Part shown: positions 17,700 through 25,561 of the stretch, piece after piece
How the letters are laid out: the number at the start of each line of letters is the position of its first letter
Numbering within the stretch: position 1 is the first letter of the stretch
NCBI RefSeq assembly: GCF_023227875.1
Contig: NZ_JALOCH010000005.1
Location: 152,853 to 216,852 of the forward strand
Length of the DNA: 64,000 nt
From: Methanoregula sp.
GTDB taxonomy: Archaea > Halobacteriota > Methanomicrobia > Methanomicrobiales > Methanospirillaceae
Direction: 5' to 3'
Translations under genes and position numbers: made by a program
Notes under the pieces: model-generated
What the model saw: the letters and a program-made list of their open reading frames with translations, nothing else
The model's database searches: none
Told to the model about the DNA's origin: nothing

Positions 17700-18776
17700 A
17701 TGAAAATGCAAAGTATCCGGGAGACTTCAACCCAATCCATACCGGTTCCCCTGAGTTTCTGCATTCTCTTATTCCCTGACGGCAGGATCGAACGTCAGGT
17801 AGACCAGCCGGTGGCAGAATACTTTACTGCGGTAAAAGAGGCCAGTGTTGTCTGGATCGATTGCAGTATCAGGGATGATGAAAAGGAGATTGAGAAACTC
17901 GCTCTGCTTGCCGGGTTCACGAAAATCCCGATACCCAAGCTCACCCATGGTTTTTATTCTGCATACGAGGATTATGACACGGAACTAGGCATCATGCTCC
18001 CGTCAGTTACGGTCAAAGGGGAGAAGATGACAGTTCACCCCCTCTTTGTCCTGATCCGCGACAACCTGGTCCTTACCATCCATTCCGTTGAGATCAACCG
18101 GCTGCTCAGGTTCTCCCGGTATGCCCAGCAGTTCTTCAAGCGGATCGCCACAGAGAATACATCCGACAAGATCACGCTCACCCTTGAACGGATCATCGAT
18201 GAAAACAATGACCGGAACTTCGAGTACCTGCGCGAGATCGAGATGCATGGCGATGCGATCAGCAAGTCACTCATCGAGGAGAGCATTGCAAAGAAAAAAG
18301 TCGCCCATGATATCTACCGGATGAAACATGTCCTGATCGATTACTTAAACGTCCTCTGGGCCACAAAGGACGTGGTCGATTCTCTCCGGTATGGTGATGC
18401 GGACCTGATAACAAACGATGAAAAACTACTCGGCAGGATCGGGATCCTTTCAGACAACATCGACCGGCACATTGAACTCTCCGAGCAGATGTCCAACGTG
18501 CTTGCATCCGGTCTCGAGGTGATGCAGAGCATCTACAACAACCAGCTCCAGAGCCTCAACAACCGGTTTGCCCTGGTCACAGCATATCTCACGGTGCTTG
18601 GCACGGCATTCCTTGTCCCGAATACGATCGCAACGATCGCCGGGAGCGGGGTAATGGAGGGGTCGATGGCGAGGCAATGGTGGTATGTACCCCTGCTGGC
18701 TGGCTCGACACTCGTTGCTACGCTCGTTTCGTTCCTCTGGGTGGTCCACGTCTGGAAGAAGCGGGACGAGGACTGA
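17700..18776 (+). CDS. corA: CorA-family divalent cation transporter, GMN motif not evident
   Basis: A 358-residue CorA/MIT-family protein: a cytoplasmic alpha/beta domain, a long helical stalk (residues about 190-300) and two C-terminal transmembrane helices, NNRFALVTAYLTVLGTAFLVPNTI and WYVPLLAGSTLVATLVSFLW, as in all CorA proteins. The usual GMN loop after TM1 is absent; the loop is PNTIATIAGSGVMEGS, so the selectivity filter is altered, as in some archaeal members. ATG 17700 fits the family; 17655 is an alternative. Its 3' end overlaps the convergent RNase III-like gene by 59 bp. Confidence 0.85.
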   Translation: MKMQSIRETSTQSIPVPLSFCILLFPDGRIERQVDQPVAEYFTAVKEASVVWIDCSIRDDEKEIEKLALLAGFTKIPIPKLTHGFYSAYEDYDTELGIMLPSVTVKGEKMTVHPLFVLIRDNLVLTIHSVEINRLLRFSRYAQQFFKRIATENTSDKITLTLERIIDENNDRNFEYLREIEMHGDAISKSLIEESIAKKKVAHDIYRMKHVLIDYLNVLWATKDVVDSLRYGDADLITNDEKLLGRIGILSDNIDRHIELSEQMSNVLASGLEVMQSIYNNQLQSLNNRFALVTAYLTVLGTAFLVPNTIATIAGSGVMEGSMARQWWYVPLLAGSTLVATLVSFLWVVHVWKKRDED

Positions 18777-19287
18777 AGGCCCGCTTGGGTAACTTCTTCA
18801 CTGGCTCCTCTTTCTTTACCCGTTTCAGTTCCGGTTCGAACCATGATTCAATGCACTGCTTGACAACGCCAAGGCCGGCATCGCTGTCAAGATAAATCGC
18901 CCCGATCAGGGCTTCCATGGTATCGGCAAGGATTGTCTCCTCCCCGTCCCTCCACAGCCCCATCTCCCCGCGCCCGAGCCGGATATATTTTTTAAGGTGC
19001 AGGCGTCGTGCAACCTTTGCAAGGGTCGGGTTGTCTTCCAGCCGTTCCTTCTCCTGCGTGATCCCCCCTTTGCTCTGGATACCCTTCTCCATCAGGAACA
19101 GGATCAACGCGGTCTTCAGGACCGCATCGCCCAGCGTGCTGTAGGCCATCTGGTCCATGCACCGCTTGTTCTGCTGGAGCAGCTCGTTGGCATATGCCGG
19201 GTGGGTGAACGCCCGAATCAGGTGCTGTTTTTCAAAAAAGTGATACCCGATTATCTGCTCAATCCCGGAAAAATCATCATGGTCCAT
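18718..19287 (-). CDS. RNase III-domain protein, no dsRNA-binding domain
   Basis: A 189-residue protein with an RNase III fold. The signature region reads AYSTLGDAVLKTA and the second acidic motif is ADTMEALIGAIYLD, with Asp and Glu kept. In the first motif the metal-ligand Glu of ERLEFLGD is a Ser (the residue four before the Asp), so the site is incomplete. A dsRNA-binding domain is missing; in its place is a basic tail (RPASSRRGPPRGTKRA) coded by DNA that also codes the end of corA on the other strand. ATG 19287 is preferred over 19299. It may be a Mini-III-like or non-catalytic form. Confidence 0.75.
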   Translation of the reverse strand: MDHDDFSGIEQIIGYHFFEKQHLIRAFTHPAYANELLQQNKRCMDQMAYSTLGDAVLKTALILFLMEKGIQSKGGITQEKERLEDNPTLAKVARRLHLKKYIRLGRGEMGLWRDGEETILADTMEALIGAIYLDSDAGLGVVKQCIESWFEPELKRVKKEEPVKKLPKRAFSPRPASSRRGPPRGTKRA

Positions 19288-19357
19288 CGTCTCATACACC
19301 GTTCAGTTTCAGGATTAATAAAGAACACCAATACAAGACCATCCAATAAAAAACGTG

Positions 19358-19365
19358 AAACAATC
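19358..19365. repeat. Target-site duplication, left copy
   Basis: AAACAATC directly abuts the left inverted repeat of the insertion sequence and is repeated exactly at 20373-20380. An 8-bp duplication fits the ISH1 group of IS5. Confidence 0.9.
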
Positions 19366-20372
19366 GGCTCTGTAGAAATGCTGAGTTTACAGAAGTAAAA
19401 CAGTGACCGAAAGATCTAAGGTACAGTGCCTCCTTATTTTGTTATGTTCAGTAACAACAAGGAGGCAAAATAGTGTCGACAAACCGGTATATCAGGTTTG
19501 TTGAATTAACCACCGGATTGATCCGCGACTCCCGCATACCCCTTTTTTCATCAAAGTTCTCCCGTAAGACCTATACCCAGCACCAGTTACTCACGCTTCT
19601 TCTCCTGAAAGAGTATTTGTCAGAAGATTACCGGGATACCGTTGAACTAACTGAAATCATGGACGTACTTCGGGAAAAAATCCATCTCGATAGAGTCCCT
19701 CATTTCACGACGATTCATAAATTTTGTCAACGGATTCGAACCTCACTCTTTACCCGGTTACTCAACCGGCTGATGAAGATGTTCTATGACTGGGGAGAAA
19801 AGATCCCTTGTACCGCTATCGATTCATCCGGGTTCACGAGTTCTTACGCCAGCCACTACTATTCCTGGAGAACCGGGAAAACCAGAAAACGATTCCTGAA
19901 AACATCCATCTCCATTGATACCGATCAACAGATTATCACCGGTCTGAAGATCTCCCAGCATCCTGTCCATGATATCATTCATGCCAAGAAGCTCCTCAAA
20001 CAATGTCACAGATCCAGACACTCTGACCTCTATGTCATGGACAAAGGTTACGACTCCGAAGAGATCCATGAATTGATCCAAGATACCATGGGATCCTGCT
20101 CCCTCATCCCCATCAGAAACAGAAAACGAAAACGGATAGCAGGTTACTATCGAAGACGAATCGCTCGATCGTTTGACGAGAGAAAATATCATCAGAGAAA
20201 CAAGGTCGAAACTGTATTCTCTGTCCTGAAAAGAAAGTTCGGGGAAGCTCTTAAAGCTCGCAAATACCGACTGCAGGTCAAGGAAATTAAGATCAAAATC
20301 ATCCTCTACAACATTTCAAGAATGATTTCAACTTTGTCGTTTCTCATGCTCTTTGAGGAATTCTACAGAGCC
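19366..20372 (+). mobile_element. Complete IS5-family (ISH1-group-like) insertion sequence, 1007 bp
   Basis: The ends are perfect 12-bp inverted repeats: GGCTCTGTAGAA at 19366-19377 and TTCTACAGAGCC at 20361-20372. They are flanked by an 8-bp direct repeat (AAACAATC). The intact element, perfect repeats and open transposase frame indicate a recent insertion. It sits between the RNase III-like gene and msrB and breaks no recognised gene. IS5/ISH1-group elements are common in archaea and make 8-bp duplications; the group assignment rests on that plus transposase motifs. Confidence 0.9.
19427..19467 (+). promoter_or_regulatory. Hairpin that hides the transposase ribosome-binding site
   Basis: TGCCTCCTT (19427-19435) pairs with AAGGAGGCA (19459-19467), extended by TTGTTA/TAACAA inside. 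The 3' arm is the transposase ribosome-binding site, six bases before its GTG. Transcripts entering from outside would fold and block translation, a control known from other IS elements. Confidence 0.7.
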
Positions 20373-20444
20373 AAACAATCTGTAACAATTCTGCTCGCAA
20401 ATTTAAGATCTCAGGAATTCGTGCTGGACATTATTTCTTCATGA
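19473..20444 (+). CDS. IS5-family DDE transposase, reading through the element end
   Basis: A 323-residue transposase with DDE residues: Asp in CTAIDSSGFTSS, Asp in YVMDKGYDSEE, and Glu in RNKVETVFSVLKRKFGEA, the IS5 signature. GTG 19473 follows AAGGAGG. No stop codon exists inside the element: the frame passes through the right inverted repeat and target duplication and ends at 20442-20444 in host DNA. The last 24 residues are therefore set by the insertion site. The 3' end overlaps the msrB gene tail on the opposite strand. Confidence 0.92.
   Translation: MSTNRYIRFVELTTGLIRDSRIPLFSSKFSRKTYTQHQLLTLLLLKEYLSEDYRDTVELTEIMDVLREKIHLDRVPHFTTIHKFCQRIRTSLFTRLLNRLMKMFYDWGEKIPCTAIDSSGFTSSYASHYYSWRTGKTRKRFLKTSISIDTDQQIITGLKISQHPVHDIIHAKKLLKQCHRSRHSDLYVMDKGYDSEEIHELIQDTMGSCSLIPIRNRKRKRIAGYYRRRIARSFDERKYHQRNKVETVFSVLKRKFGEALKARKYRLQVKEIKIKIILYNISRMISTLSFLMLFEEFYRAKQSVTILLANLRSQEFVLDIISS
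20373..20380. repeat. Target-site duplication, right copy
   Basis: AAACAATC immediately after the right inverted repeat, identical to 19358-19365. Confidence 0.9.
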
Positions 20445-20898
20445 GATGGAGAGCCACCGAGTTCATACAGTAGCGCTTGCCGGTCGGGGCCGGGCCGTCA
20501 TCGAACACATGACCGAGGTGTGCACCGCACCGTGCGCAGAGCACTTCCGTCCGGAGCATCCCTCCGGAGTGATCGGGGTGCATGGTGACATTGGGGTCCG
20601 AGACCGGTGCGTAAAAACTCGGCCAGCCGGTGCCGGATTCGAACTTGGTTGATGAATCGAAGAGATCCGTCCCGCAACAGGTGCAGGTATATATCCCCGG
20701 CTCCTTACAGGAATGGTATTTACCGGTGAACGCGTATTCCGTTCCCTTTTTCCGGGCGATCTCATAGTGTTCCGGTGACAGGATCGCACGCCACTCCTCA
20801 TCGGTCTTTATTACCGGCAGGACCTCGTCAGTACGACCGGCCCGTGTGCTGAAGATACGGATCGTTTTTTCATTTCCGACGGGACTCACAGGTATCAT
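20431..20898 (-). CDS. msrB: Peptide-methionine (R)-S-oxide reductase
   Basis: A 155-residue MsrB that repairs the R form of methionine sulfoxide. The zinc-binding cysteine pairs CTCCG and CARCG are present, as is SGTGWPSF. The catalytic Cys lies in RYCMNSVAL, near the C-terminus. ATG 20898 is given as the start; GTG 20901 or a TTG at 20976 are possible because GAGGTG is very close to the ATG. An N-terminal segment with TIRIFSTRAGRTDEVLP precedes the core. The IS lies 58 bp past its stop codon, so the gene is intact. Confidence 0.9.
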   Translation of the reverse strand: MIPVSPVGNEKTIRIFSTRAGRTDEVLPVIKTDEEWRAILSPEHYEIARKKGTEYAFTGKYHSCKEPGIYTCTCCGTDLFDSSTKFESGTGWPSFYAPVSDPNVTMHPDHSGGMLRTEVLCARCGAHLGHVFDDGPAPTGKRYCMNSVALHLMKK

Positions 20899-20993
20899 CA
20901 CCTCTTCACGGGAGTCATGACAGGGCCGGGGCAAAGACCTTTGGATTGCGGCATCAAAAAGCGGGATTTCGGCCAAAACGATACGATCGTATC

Positions 20994-21962
20994 TTAAGGT
21001 TCCCGGCAGATCTCCCTGGCCACCGCATCCCCGAACTCCCGGGTCCCGGCGGCTCCGCCAAGGTCACGGGTACGGATCCCCTGCGCAAGCATCCGGCCGA
21101 TCGCGGATTCCACGCGACCAGCCCCCGCCCGGTCCCCGAGATAATCAAGGAGCATCGCCGCACTCCTGATCGCAGCAATGGGGTTGGCAATATTTTTCCC
21201 GGCTATATCCGGGGCGCTCCCGTGGACCGGTTCAAAGAGGGCATACCGGTCGCCAATATTTGCGCTCGGCACAAGACCCAGGCCACCGACAAGATATGAC
21301 GAAACATCGGAGATGATATCACCGAAGATGTTGGTGGTAACAACGACGTCGTATGCCACCGGGTGCTGGAGAATATCGAGGGCGAGGGCATCGATAAACT
21401 TATCGTTGAAGGGCACCCCCGCAGCCTTGGCCTCGGTTGTGCAGATGTCACGGAAAAGGACGTCGGACTTGAGCACGTTCGCCTTGTGCCCGATGGTCAG
21501 GTGACCGTGACGCTGCTGCACAAGCCGGATCGCGGAACGGGCGATCCTCTCGCTGCCAGTACGGGACACCACGCGGAGGGTGGTCGCCCGGTCAGGGCCG
21601 ATCTCCTCGATCCCGGAGTAGAGCCCTTCCGTGTTCTCCCGCACGATCATAATGTCGAACCCCTCACCTTTCACGGGGCGCAGGTTTGCGTAGAGATCGA
21701 GCGCCTTCCGTATACGCAGGACTACGCTCTGGTAGTCCTTCATGGGCGGAGTCGTAATCGCGCCGAAGAGGACTGCATCGGCAGTCTTGAGATCGGCGAT
21801 CTCCCGGTCTGCACATGGGCAGCCGGTCCGTTCCCACATCCCATATCCCACTTCGACCGTGAAGTATTCGAACTCCGGGTGGAGGATCTCGAGGATACGC
21901 CGGGCGACCGGGATGACCTCGTGCCCGATCCCGTCGCCTTCGACAACCGCGATCTTCGTCAT
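20994..21962 (-). CDS. aksF: Homoisocitrate dehydrogenase (AksF), LeuB-type
   Basis: A 322-residue beta-decarboxylating dehydrogenase of the isocitrate/isopropylmalate/homoisocitrate family. The N-terminal KIAVVEGDGIGHEV, substrate loop VRENTEGLYSG, catalytic Lys region GHKANVLK, FGDIISDVSSYLVGG and NAD site FEPVHGSAPDIAG are all present. Its place at the end of an operon with homocitrate synthase and homoaconitase subunits argues for AksF, which yields 2-oxoadipate to 2-oxosuberate for coenzyme B, not for leucine. LeuB cannot be excluded from sequence alone. It overlaps the upstream gene by 4 bp (ATGA). Confidence 0.82.
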   Translation of the reverse strand: MTKIAVVEGDGIGHEVIPVARRILEILHPEFEYFTVEVGYGMWERTGCPCADREIADLKTADAVLFGAITTPPMKDYQSVVLRIRKALDLYANLRPVKGEGFDIMIVRENTEGLYSGIEEIGPDRATTLRVVSRTGSERIARSAIRLVQQRHGHLTIGHKANVLKSDVLFRDICTTEAKAAGVPFNDKFIDALALDILQHPVAYDVVVTTNIFGDIISDVSSYLVGGLGLVPSANIGDRYALFEPVHGSAPDIAGKNIANPIAAIRSAAMLLDYLGDRAGAGRVESAIGRMLAQGIRTRDLGGAAGTREFGDAVAREICREP

Positions 21963-22759
21963 CTCGCCCTCCAGCGTGCGACCAGCTCGTTCACCGACCG
22001 GGCAACCATTGCCGGGCTGGCACCCCAGTGGACGACCACACCGGACATCCCGTTCCAGGTACCGATCCCCTCCCGCTCGGCCCGGCAGCACCGGGCAATG
22101 AACGGCTCTTCCTGTACCTGTCCAAGGGGACAGATATTTTCGAGCGTGAAGTCCTTTCCATAGCTCTCGGTATAGAACTGGGAACCGGTGAGACAACCGG
22201 CAACATGTTCACCACCATGCATGGGATCGGCATCCAGCGTGCGGGTATACCCGGCAGCCCGGCAGGGATATACCTCTGCTGTGACAGTGGAAATATCCCG
22301 GATATGGTGGACAAACTGAACATTCAGTTCGCCAAAGAGCCCGTCTGCTTCAAGGTCCCGAAGGCTGGCCGAAAGAGTCGGCCGCGGGGGGGTCACATCA
22401 TAGACATGGACGGTAAGAAAACCTGACAGGTCAGGATCAAGGACAAATGTCCGGTTCTCTTCAAGGCTCGTGAAGACCGTGCAGCGGTACCCGCTCTCAC
22501 CCGCAAGGCGGACAAGCCGCGCCCGGTCATGGATCTGCACCCGGTCCGGGTAATAAAAGACTTGTTCCGGGGGTGCAAGCACGCGGGACGAGACGATCTC
22601 CCGCATCATGCCTTTTCCCGCAGGATCAAGGGTAACCTCCAGCAGTTCGGGACCACAATCGGTATCCCGGAGGAGATACCGGCTCAGGAAATAGACCTTG
22701 TCACCACACGGCTTCGTCGAGGCATGCCCCACGTATTTGCAGTGCTCCGGAAAGATCAT
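21959..22759 (-). CDS. Uncharacterised Cys-rich protein in the coenzyme B operon
   Basis: A 266-residue soluble protein I cannot assign to a characterised family; it may belong to a DUF limited to Methanomicrobiales. It has about ten cysteines, including EHCKYVG, KPCGDKVYF, TDCGPE, YPCRAAG, AGCLTGS, ENICPLG and ARCCRAE, enough for a metal or Fe-S site. HVYDVTPPRPTL and GVVVHWGASP are other distinctive stretches. The ATG overlaps the end of the homoaconitase small-subunit gene by 4 bp and its stop overlaps aksF by 4 bp, so it is translationally coupled on both sides. A role in the same pathway is inferred from this. Confidence 0.8.
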   Translation of the reverse strand: MIFPEHCKYVGHASTKPCGDKVYFLSRYLLRDTDCGPELLEVTLDPAGKGMMREIVSSRVLAPPEQVFYYPDRVQIHDRARLVRLAGESGYRCTVFTSLEENRTFVLDPDLSGFLTVHVYDVTPPRPTLSASLRDLEADGLFGELNVQFVHHIRDISTVTAEVYPCRAAGYTRTLDADPMHGGEHVAGCLTGSQFYTESYGKDFTLENICPLGQVQEEPFIARCCRAEREGIGTWNGMSGVVVHWGASPAMVARSVNELVARWRAR

Positions 22760-23226
22760 CGGTGTTTTCTCCAGTACTCCACAAGCCCTCCCGCACCCAG
22801 GATCTCCTGCATCCGGGGGGAAAGCGTCCGCACTTTGTGCCGTTTTCCCGATACCTCGACAGTACCCTGGGAAAGGTTGAACTTAATCAGGTTTCCATCA
22901 GTGCAATCAAGGTCTGCCTCGATGAGCGGCAGGCCGACGTTGATCGCGTTCCGGAAGAAGATCCGGGCAAACGTCGGGGCGATAACCGCGACAACACCGG
23001 CTTCCTTGATCGCGATCGCGGCCTGCTCCCGGGAAGACCCGCAGCCAAAGTTCTTTCCGGCAACGATAATCGCCCCCTTGAGACGGTGTGAAAGGCCAGG
23101 GTCAAGGTCCTCGAATACATGGGATGCCCAGATGGTCCGGTCCTTGGTCCGGAGATACCTTCCGGCGATCACGACATCCGTGTCGATGTCGGCAGGCAGG
23201 CATACCACACGCCCCTCAGCTTTCAT
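22756..23226 (-). CDS. hacB: Homoaconitase small subunit (AksE/HacB)
   Basis: A 156-residue small subunit of the aconitase/IPMI family (swivel domain). FGCGSSREQA carries the conserved Ser/Arg. The substrate-specificity loop reads AGRYLRTKD. In M. jannaschii work, YLRT marks homoaconitase while isopropylmalate isomerase has YLV-type sequences, so this points to the coenzyme B chain-elongation enzyme. It would bind the large subunit coded just upstream, whose stop overlaps this start by one base. Length is normal for the archaeal family. Confidence 0.86.
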   Translation of the reverse strand: MKAEGRVVCLPADIDTDVVIAGRYLRTKDRTIWASHVFEDLDPGLSHRLKGAIIVAGKNFGCGSSREQAAIAIKEAGVVAVIAPTFARIFFRNAINVGLPLIEADLDCTDGNLIKFNLSQGTVEVSGKRHKVRTLSPRMQEILGAGGLVEYWRKHR

Positions 23227-24437
23227 CAGGCCACCTCAGGCGGGGTGATCTCCCCTTCCAGTGCACTTGCAGCCGCCGTAGCAACGGACGAGAGGTAGAT
23301 CTCTCCGCCGACACCCATGCGGTTCTTGAAATTCCGGTTGGCGGTCGAGAGGCAGACCTCTTCCTCGCCAAGCACACCCATATGGGCACCAAGGCAGGGG
23401 CCGCAGCCGGGGGTCCCGACAGTACACCCTGCTTCGACAATGTCTGATAGCACCCCCGTCCGTATCGCCTGCATAAGGACCGCGGCGGATGCCGGAACAA
23501 CGATGGTCCGTACAGCCACTTTCTTCCCCTTCACAATACGGGCAAGCCGTGCGAGATCTGAGTATCTCCCGTTGGTACAGGTCCCGATAAAGACCTGGTC
23601 GAGGGGCAGCCCTGCAAGTTCGTCAACCGGTTTTACCGTGTCAACGCGGTGCGGGACTGCGACAAGTGGAACGATATCGGAGAGATCGAACTCAATATCC
23701 CTTGAATAGGAACAGGATTCGGGGAGCTGCGGTTTCACGGTATGTCCCCGTTCCCGGAGATAGCGTACCGTAATATCGTCGGCATAGAACAACCCGGCTT
23801 TTGCACCGGTTTCTATTGACAGGTTGGAGAGAACCATGCGTTCATCGATCGAGAGGTCCTTTACCCCGTCACCGATAAACTCGAGCGCCTGGTACGTTGC
23901 CCCGTCGGTCCCCAGTTCACCGACATATGCCAAGGCAAGGTCCTTGGCTTCCGCTGCGCCGGAAAACCGGCCTTCGAGATGGATACCGATCGACTCCGGG
24001 ACGCGGAGCCAGGTCTCACCGGTAAGCCAGATCGCGGCCATGTCGGTTGCCCCGACGCCGGTGGCAAATGTCCCGAAGGCACCGAGTGTGACGCTGTGCG
24101 AGTCGGCACCGATCACGATCTCACCGGGAAGGACTACGCCTTCGCCCATCAGCTGGTGGCAGATGCCTCCACCGACATCGGAGAGGTTCATGAACGAGCT
24201 CTTTGCAAATTCCCGGAGTTCATGCTGGAGGGTCGCAGCAGTGGTATTATTGGCCGGGGCGATATGATCGAAGAAAATGGAGAACTCGGTTTCGCCGGCA
24301 AGATGGCTGGCGCCCATGTTCTTCCAGGCTTCCAGTGCCAGCATGCCCGTGCCATCACAGGCAAAGGCGCGATCAACCTTCCGGTCCACGTATTCACCGG
24401 AGGGCGCGTTCAGGATCCGTTCAGAGAGAGTGCTCAT
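23226..24437 (-). CDS. hacA: Homoaconitase large subunit (AksD/HacA)
   Basis: A 403-residue [4Fe-4S] hydro-lyase large subunit. The cluster cysteines lie in FIGTCTNGRYSD and VGTPGCGPCLGAH. The N-terminus has DRAFACDGTG and IGADSHSVTLGAFG with the catalytic Asp/His region. With the YLRT small subunit it would dehydrate homocitrate and longer homologues and rehydrate to homoisocitrates. The length fits the archaeal homoaconitase/IPMI class. It overlaps aksA upstream by 4 bp. Confidence 0.88.
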   Translation of the reverse strand: MSTLSERILNAPSGEYVDRKVDRAFACDGTGMLALEAWKNMGASHLAGETEFSIFFDHIAPANNTTAATLQHELREFAKSSFMNLSDVGGGICHQLMGEGVVLPGEIVIGADSHSVTLGAFGTFATGVGATDMAAIWLTGETWLRVPESIGIHLEGRFSGAAEAKDLALAYVGELGTDGATYQALEFIGDGVKDLSIDERMVLSNLSIETGAKAGLFYADDITVRYLRERGHTVKPQLPESCSYSRDIEFDLSDIVPLVAVPHRVDTVKPVDELAGLPLDQVFIGTCTNGRYSDLARLARIVKGKKVAVRTIVVPASAAVLMQAIRTGVLSDIVEAGCTVGTPGCGPCLGAHMGVLGEEEVCLSTANRNFKNRMGVGGEIYLSSVATAAASALEGEITPPEVA

Positions 24438-25561
24438 GCGGGGGACTCCTTGACCTTTTTAATCAGTTTTCGCAACACTTCAGGAGTGATGTTGCACTTG
24501 TGCTCGGAGTGGTCCTTGACCAGGTCGAGAACGGCGCAGATCTGCGTCTCCGAGAGCTCGCAGCCGAGGGAAGCGACCACGTGCTCGAGCGCCTTCTTCC
24601 CGGTATGCTTGCCAAGGATGAAGTGGCGCTCGCCTCCGACAAGGTCCGGCGGGAAGAATTCATAGGTCGAGGGATCTTCAAGGATTGCTGCAATGTGGAT
24701 GCCGCTCTCGTGCGAGAAGGCGAGTTCACCGGTGACCGGCTTGTTGCGGGGGAGGGGGACACCCGAATATTTCTCCACAAGGTGCGAGAGTTCTGTCAGT
24801 TTTGAGAGGTCATACCGGTCAATACCCTTCTTCATCCGCAGGGCAACGAGCAGTTCCTCAAGGGAGGCGTTCCCTGCCCGCTCGCCAATCCCGTTCACCG
24901 TGGTATGGAGCTGGAACGCACCGGCTTCTGCCGCGGTAAGTGTGTTGGCCACGGCACAGCCCATGTCATTATGGCAGTGGGCGCAGAACGGGCGGTCAAC
25001 CGAGGAGACGAGCTCTGCCATGATCTGGCTCATCTCGGAAGGGATGAGACAGCCCACGGTATCGGCATAACTGAGGAGGACCGCCCCGTGCTCTGCCGCC
25101 TGCTGGTACACCTCTTTTAAGAACGGCAGGTCGGTCCGTGATGCATCCTCGGCTGCGAACCGGACCTGCATGCCGTGGTCCCGGGCAAAGTCGATCATCT
25201 CCAGTGAATCTTCGAGCACCTGCCCGCGGGGCTTTTTGAACTTGAGCCGGACATGGAGCTCGGAGGTCGGGATAAAGATGCTCACTATATCGACACCGCA
25301 ATCGATCGCAGTCTGGATATCAGGTTTTTTTGCCCGGCAGAAGCCGCTGATCCGGGCGTCAAGCCCGAGATTTGCGATCGTCTTCACGCAGTGCTTCTCG
25401 TTCTCCGATACTGCAGGAAAACCGGCCTCGATCATCTCGATGCCGATCTCATCCAGCATGGTCGCAATCTCCACTTTCTCCCTGCAGGAGAACGAGACGC
25501 CCGGCGTCTGCTCCCCGTCCCTTAAGGTCACGTCGCAGATCTCAATATTCAACGAGTTCAT
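24434..25561 (-). CDS. aksA: Homocitrate synthase (AksA)
   Basis: A 375-residue LeuA/NifV/AksA-type acyltransferase that joins acetyl-CoA to 2-oxoglutarate and, in methanogens, to 2-oxoadipate and 2-oxopimelate. Signatures are the N-terminal CDVTLRDGEQTPGVSFS, the catalytic/metal CHNDMGCAVANTL, GIGERAGNASLEE and HESGIHIAA. It lacks the regulatory C-terminal domain of leucine-sensitive isopropylmalate synthases, as AksA does. ATG 25561 follows AAGGGTGC and overlaps the upstream TPP-enzyme gene by 20 bp. Confidence 0.87.
   Translation of the reverse strand: MNSLNIEICDVTLRDGEQTPGVSFSCREKVEIATMLDEIGIEMIEAGFPAVSENEKHCVKTIANLGLDARISGFCRAKKPDIQTAIDCGVDIVSIFIPTSELHVRLKFKKPRGQVLEDSLEMIDFARDHGMQVRFAAEDASRTDLPFLKEVYQQAAEHGAVLLSYADTVGCLIPSEMSQIMAELVSSVDRPFCAHCHNDMGCAVANTLTAAEAGAFQLHTTVNGIGERAGNASLEELLVALRMKKGIDRYDLSKLTELSHLVEKYSGVPLPRNKPVTGELAFSHESGIHIAAILEDPSTYEFFPPDLVGGERHFILGKHTGKKALEHVVASLGCELSETQICAVLDLVKDHSEHKCNITPEVLRKLIKKVKESPA

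Noticed and set aside
20431..20444. Disruption of msrB by the insertion sequence
   Set aside because: The element ends at 20372, 58 bp before the msrB stop codon; only the out-reading transposase tail overlaps, on the other strand.
23226..24437. Leucine-pathway isopropylmalate isomerase in place of homoaconitase
   Set aside because: The partner small subunit has the YLRT loop and the operon has aksA-type synthase and coenzyme B-linked context; leucine function is less likely though not excluded.
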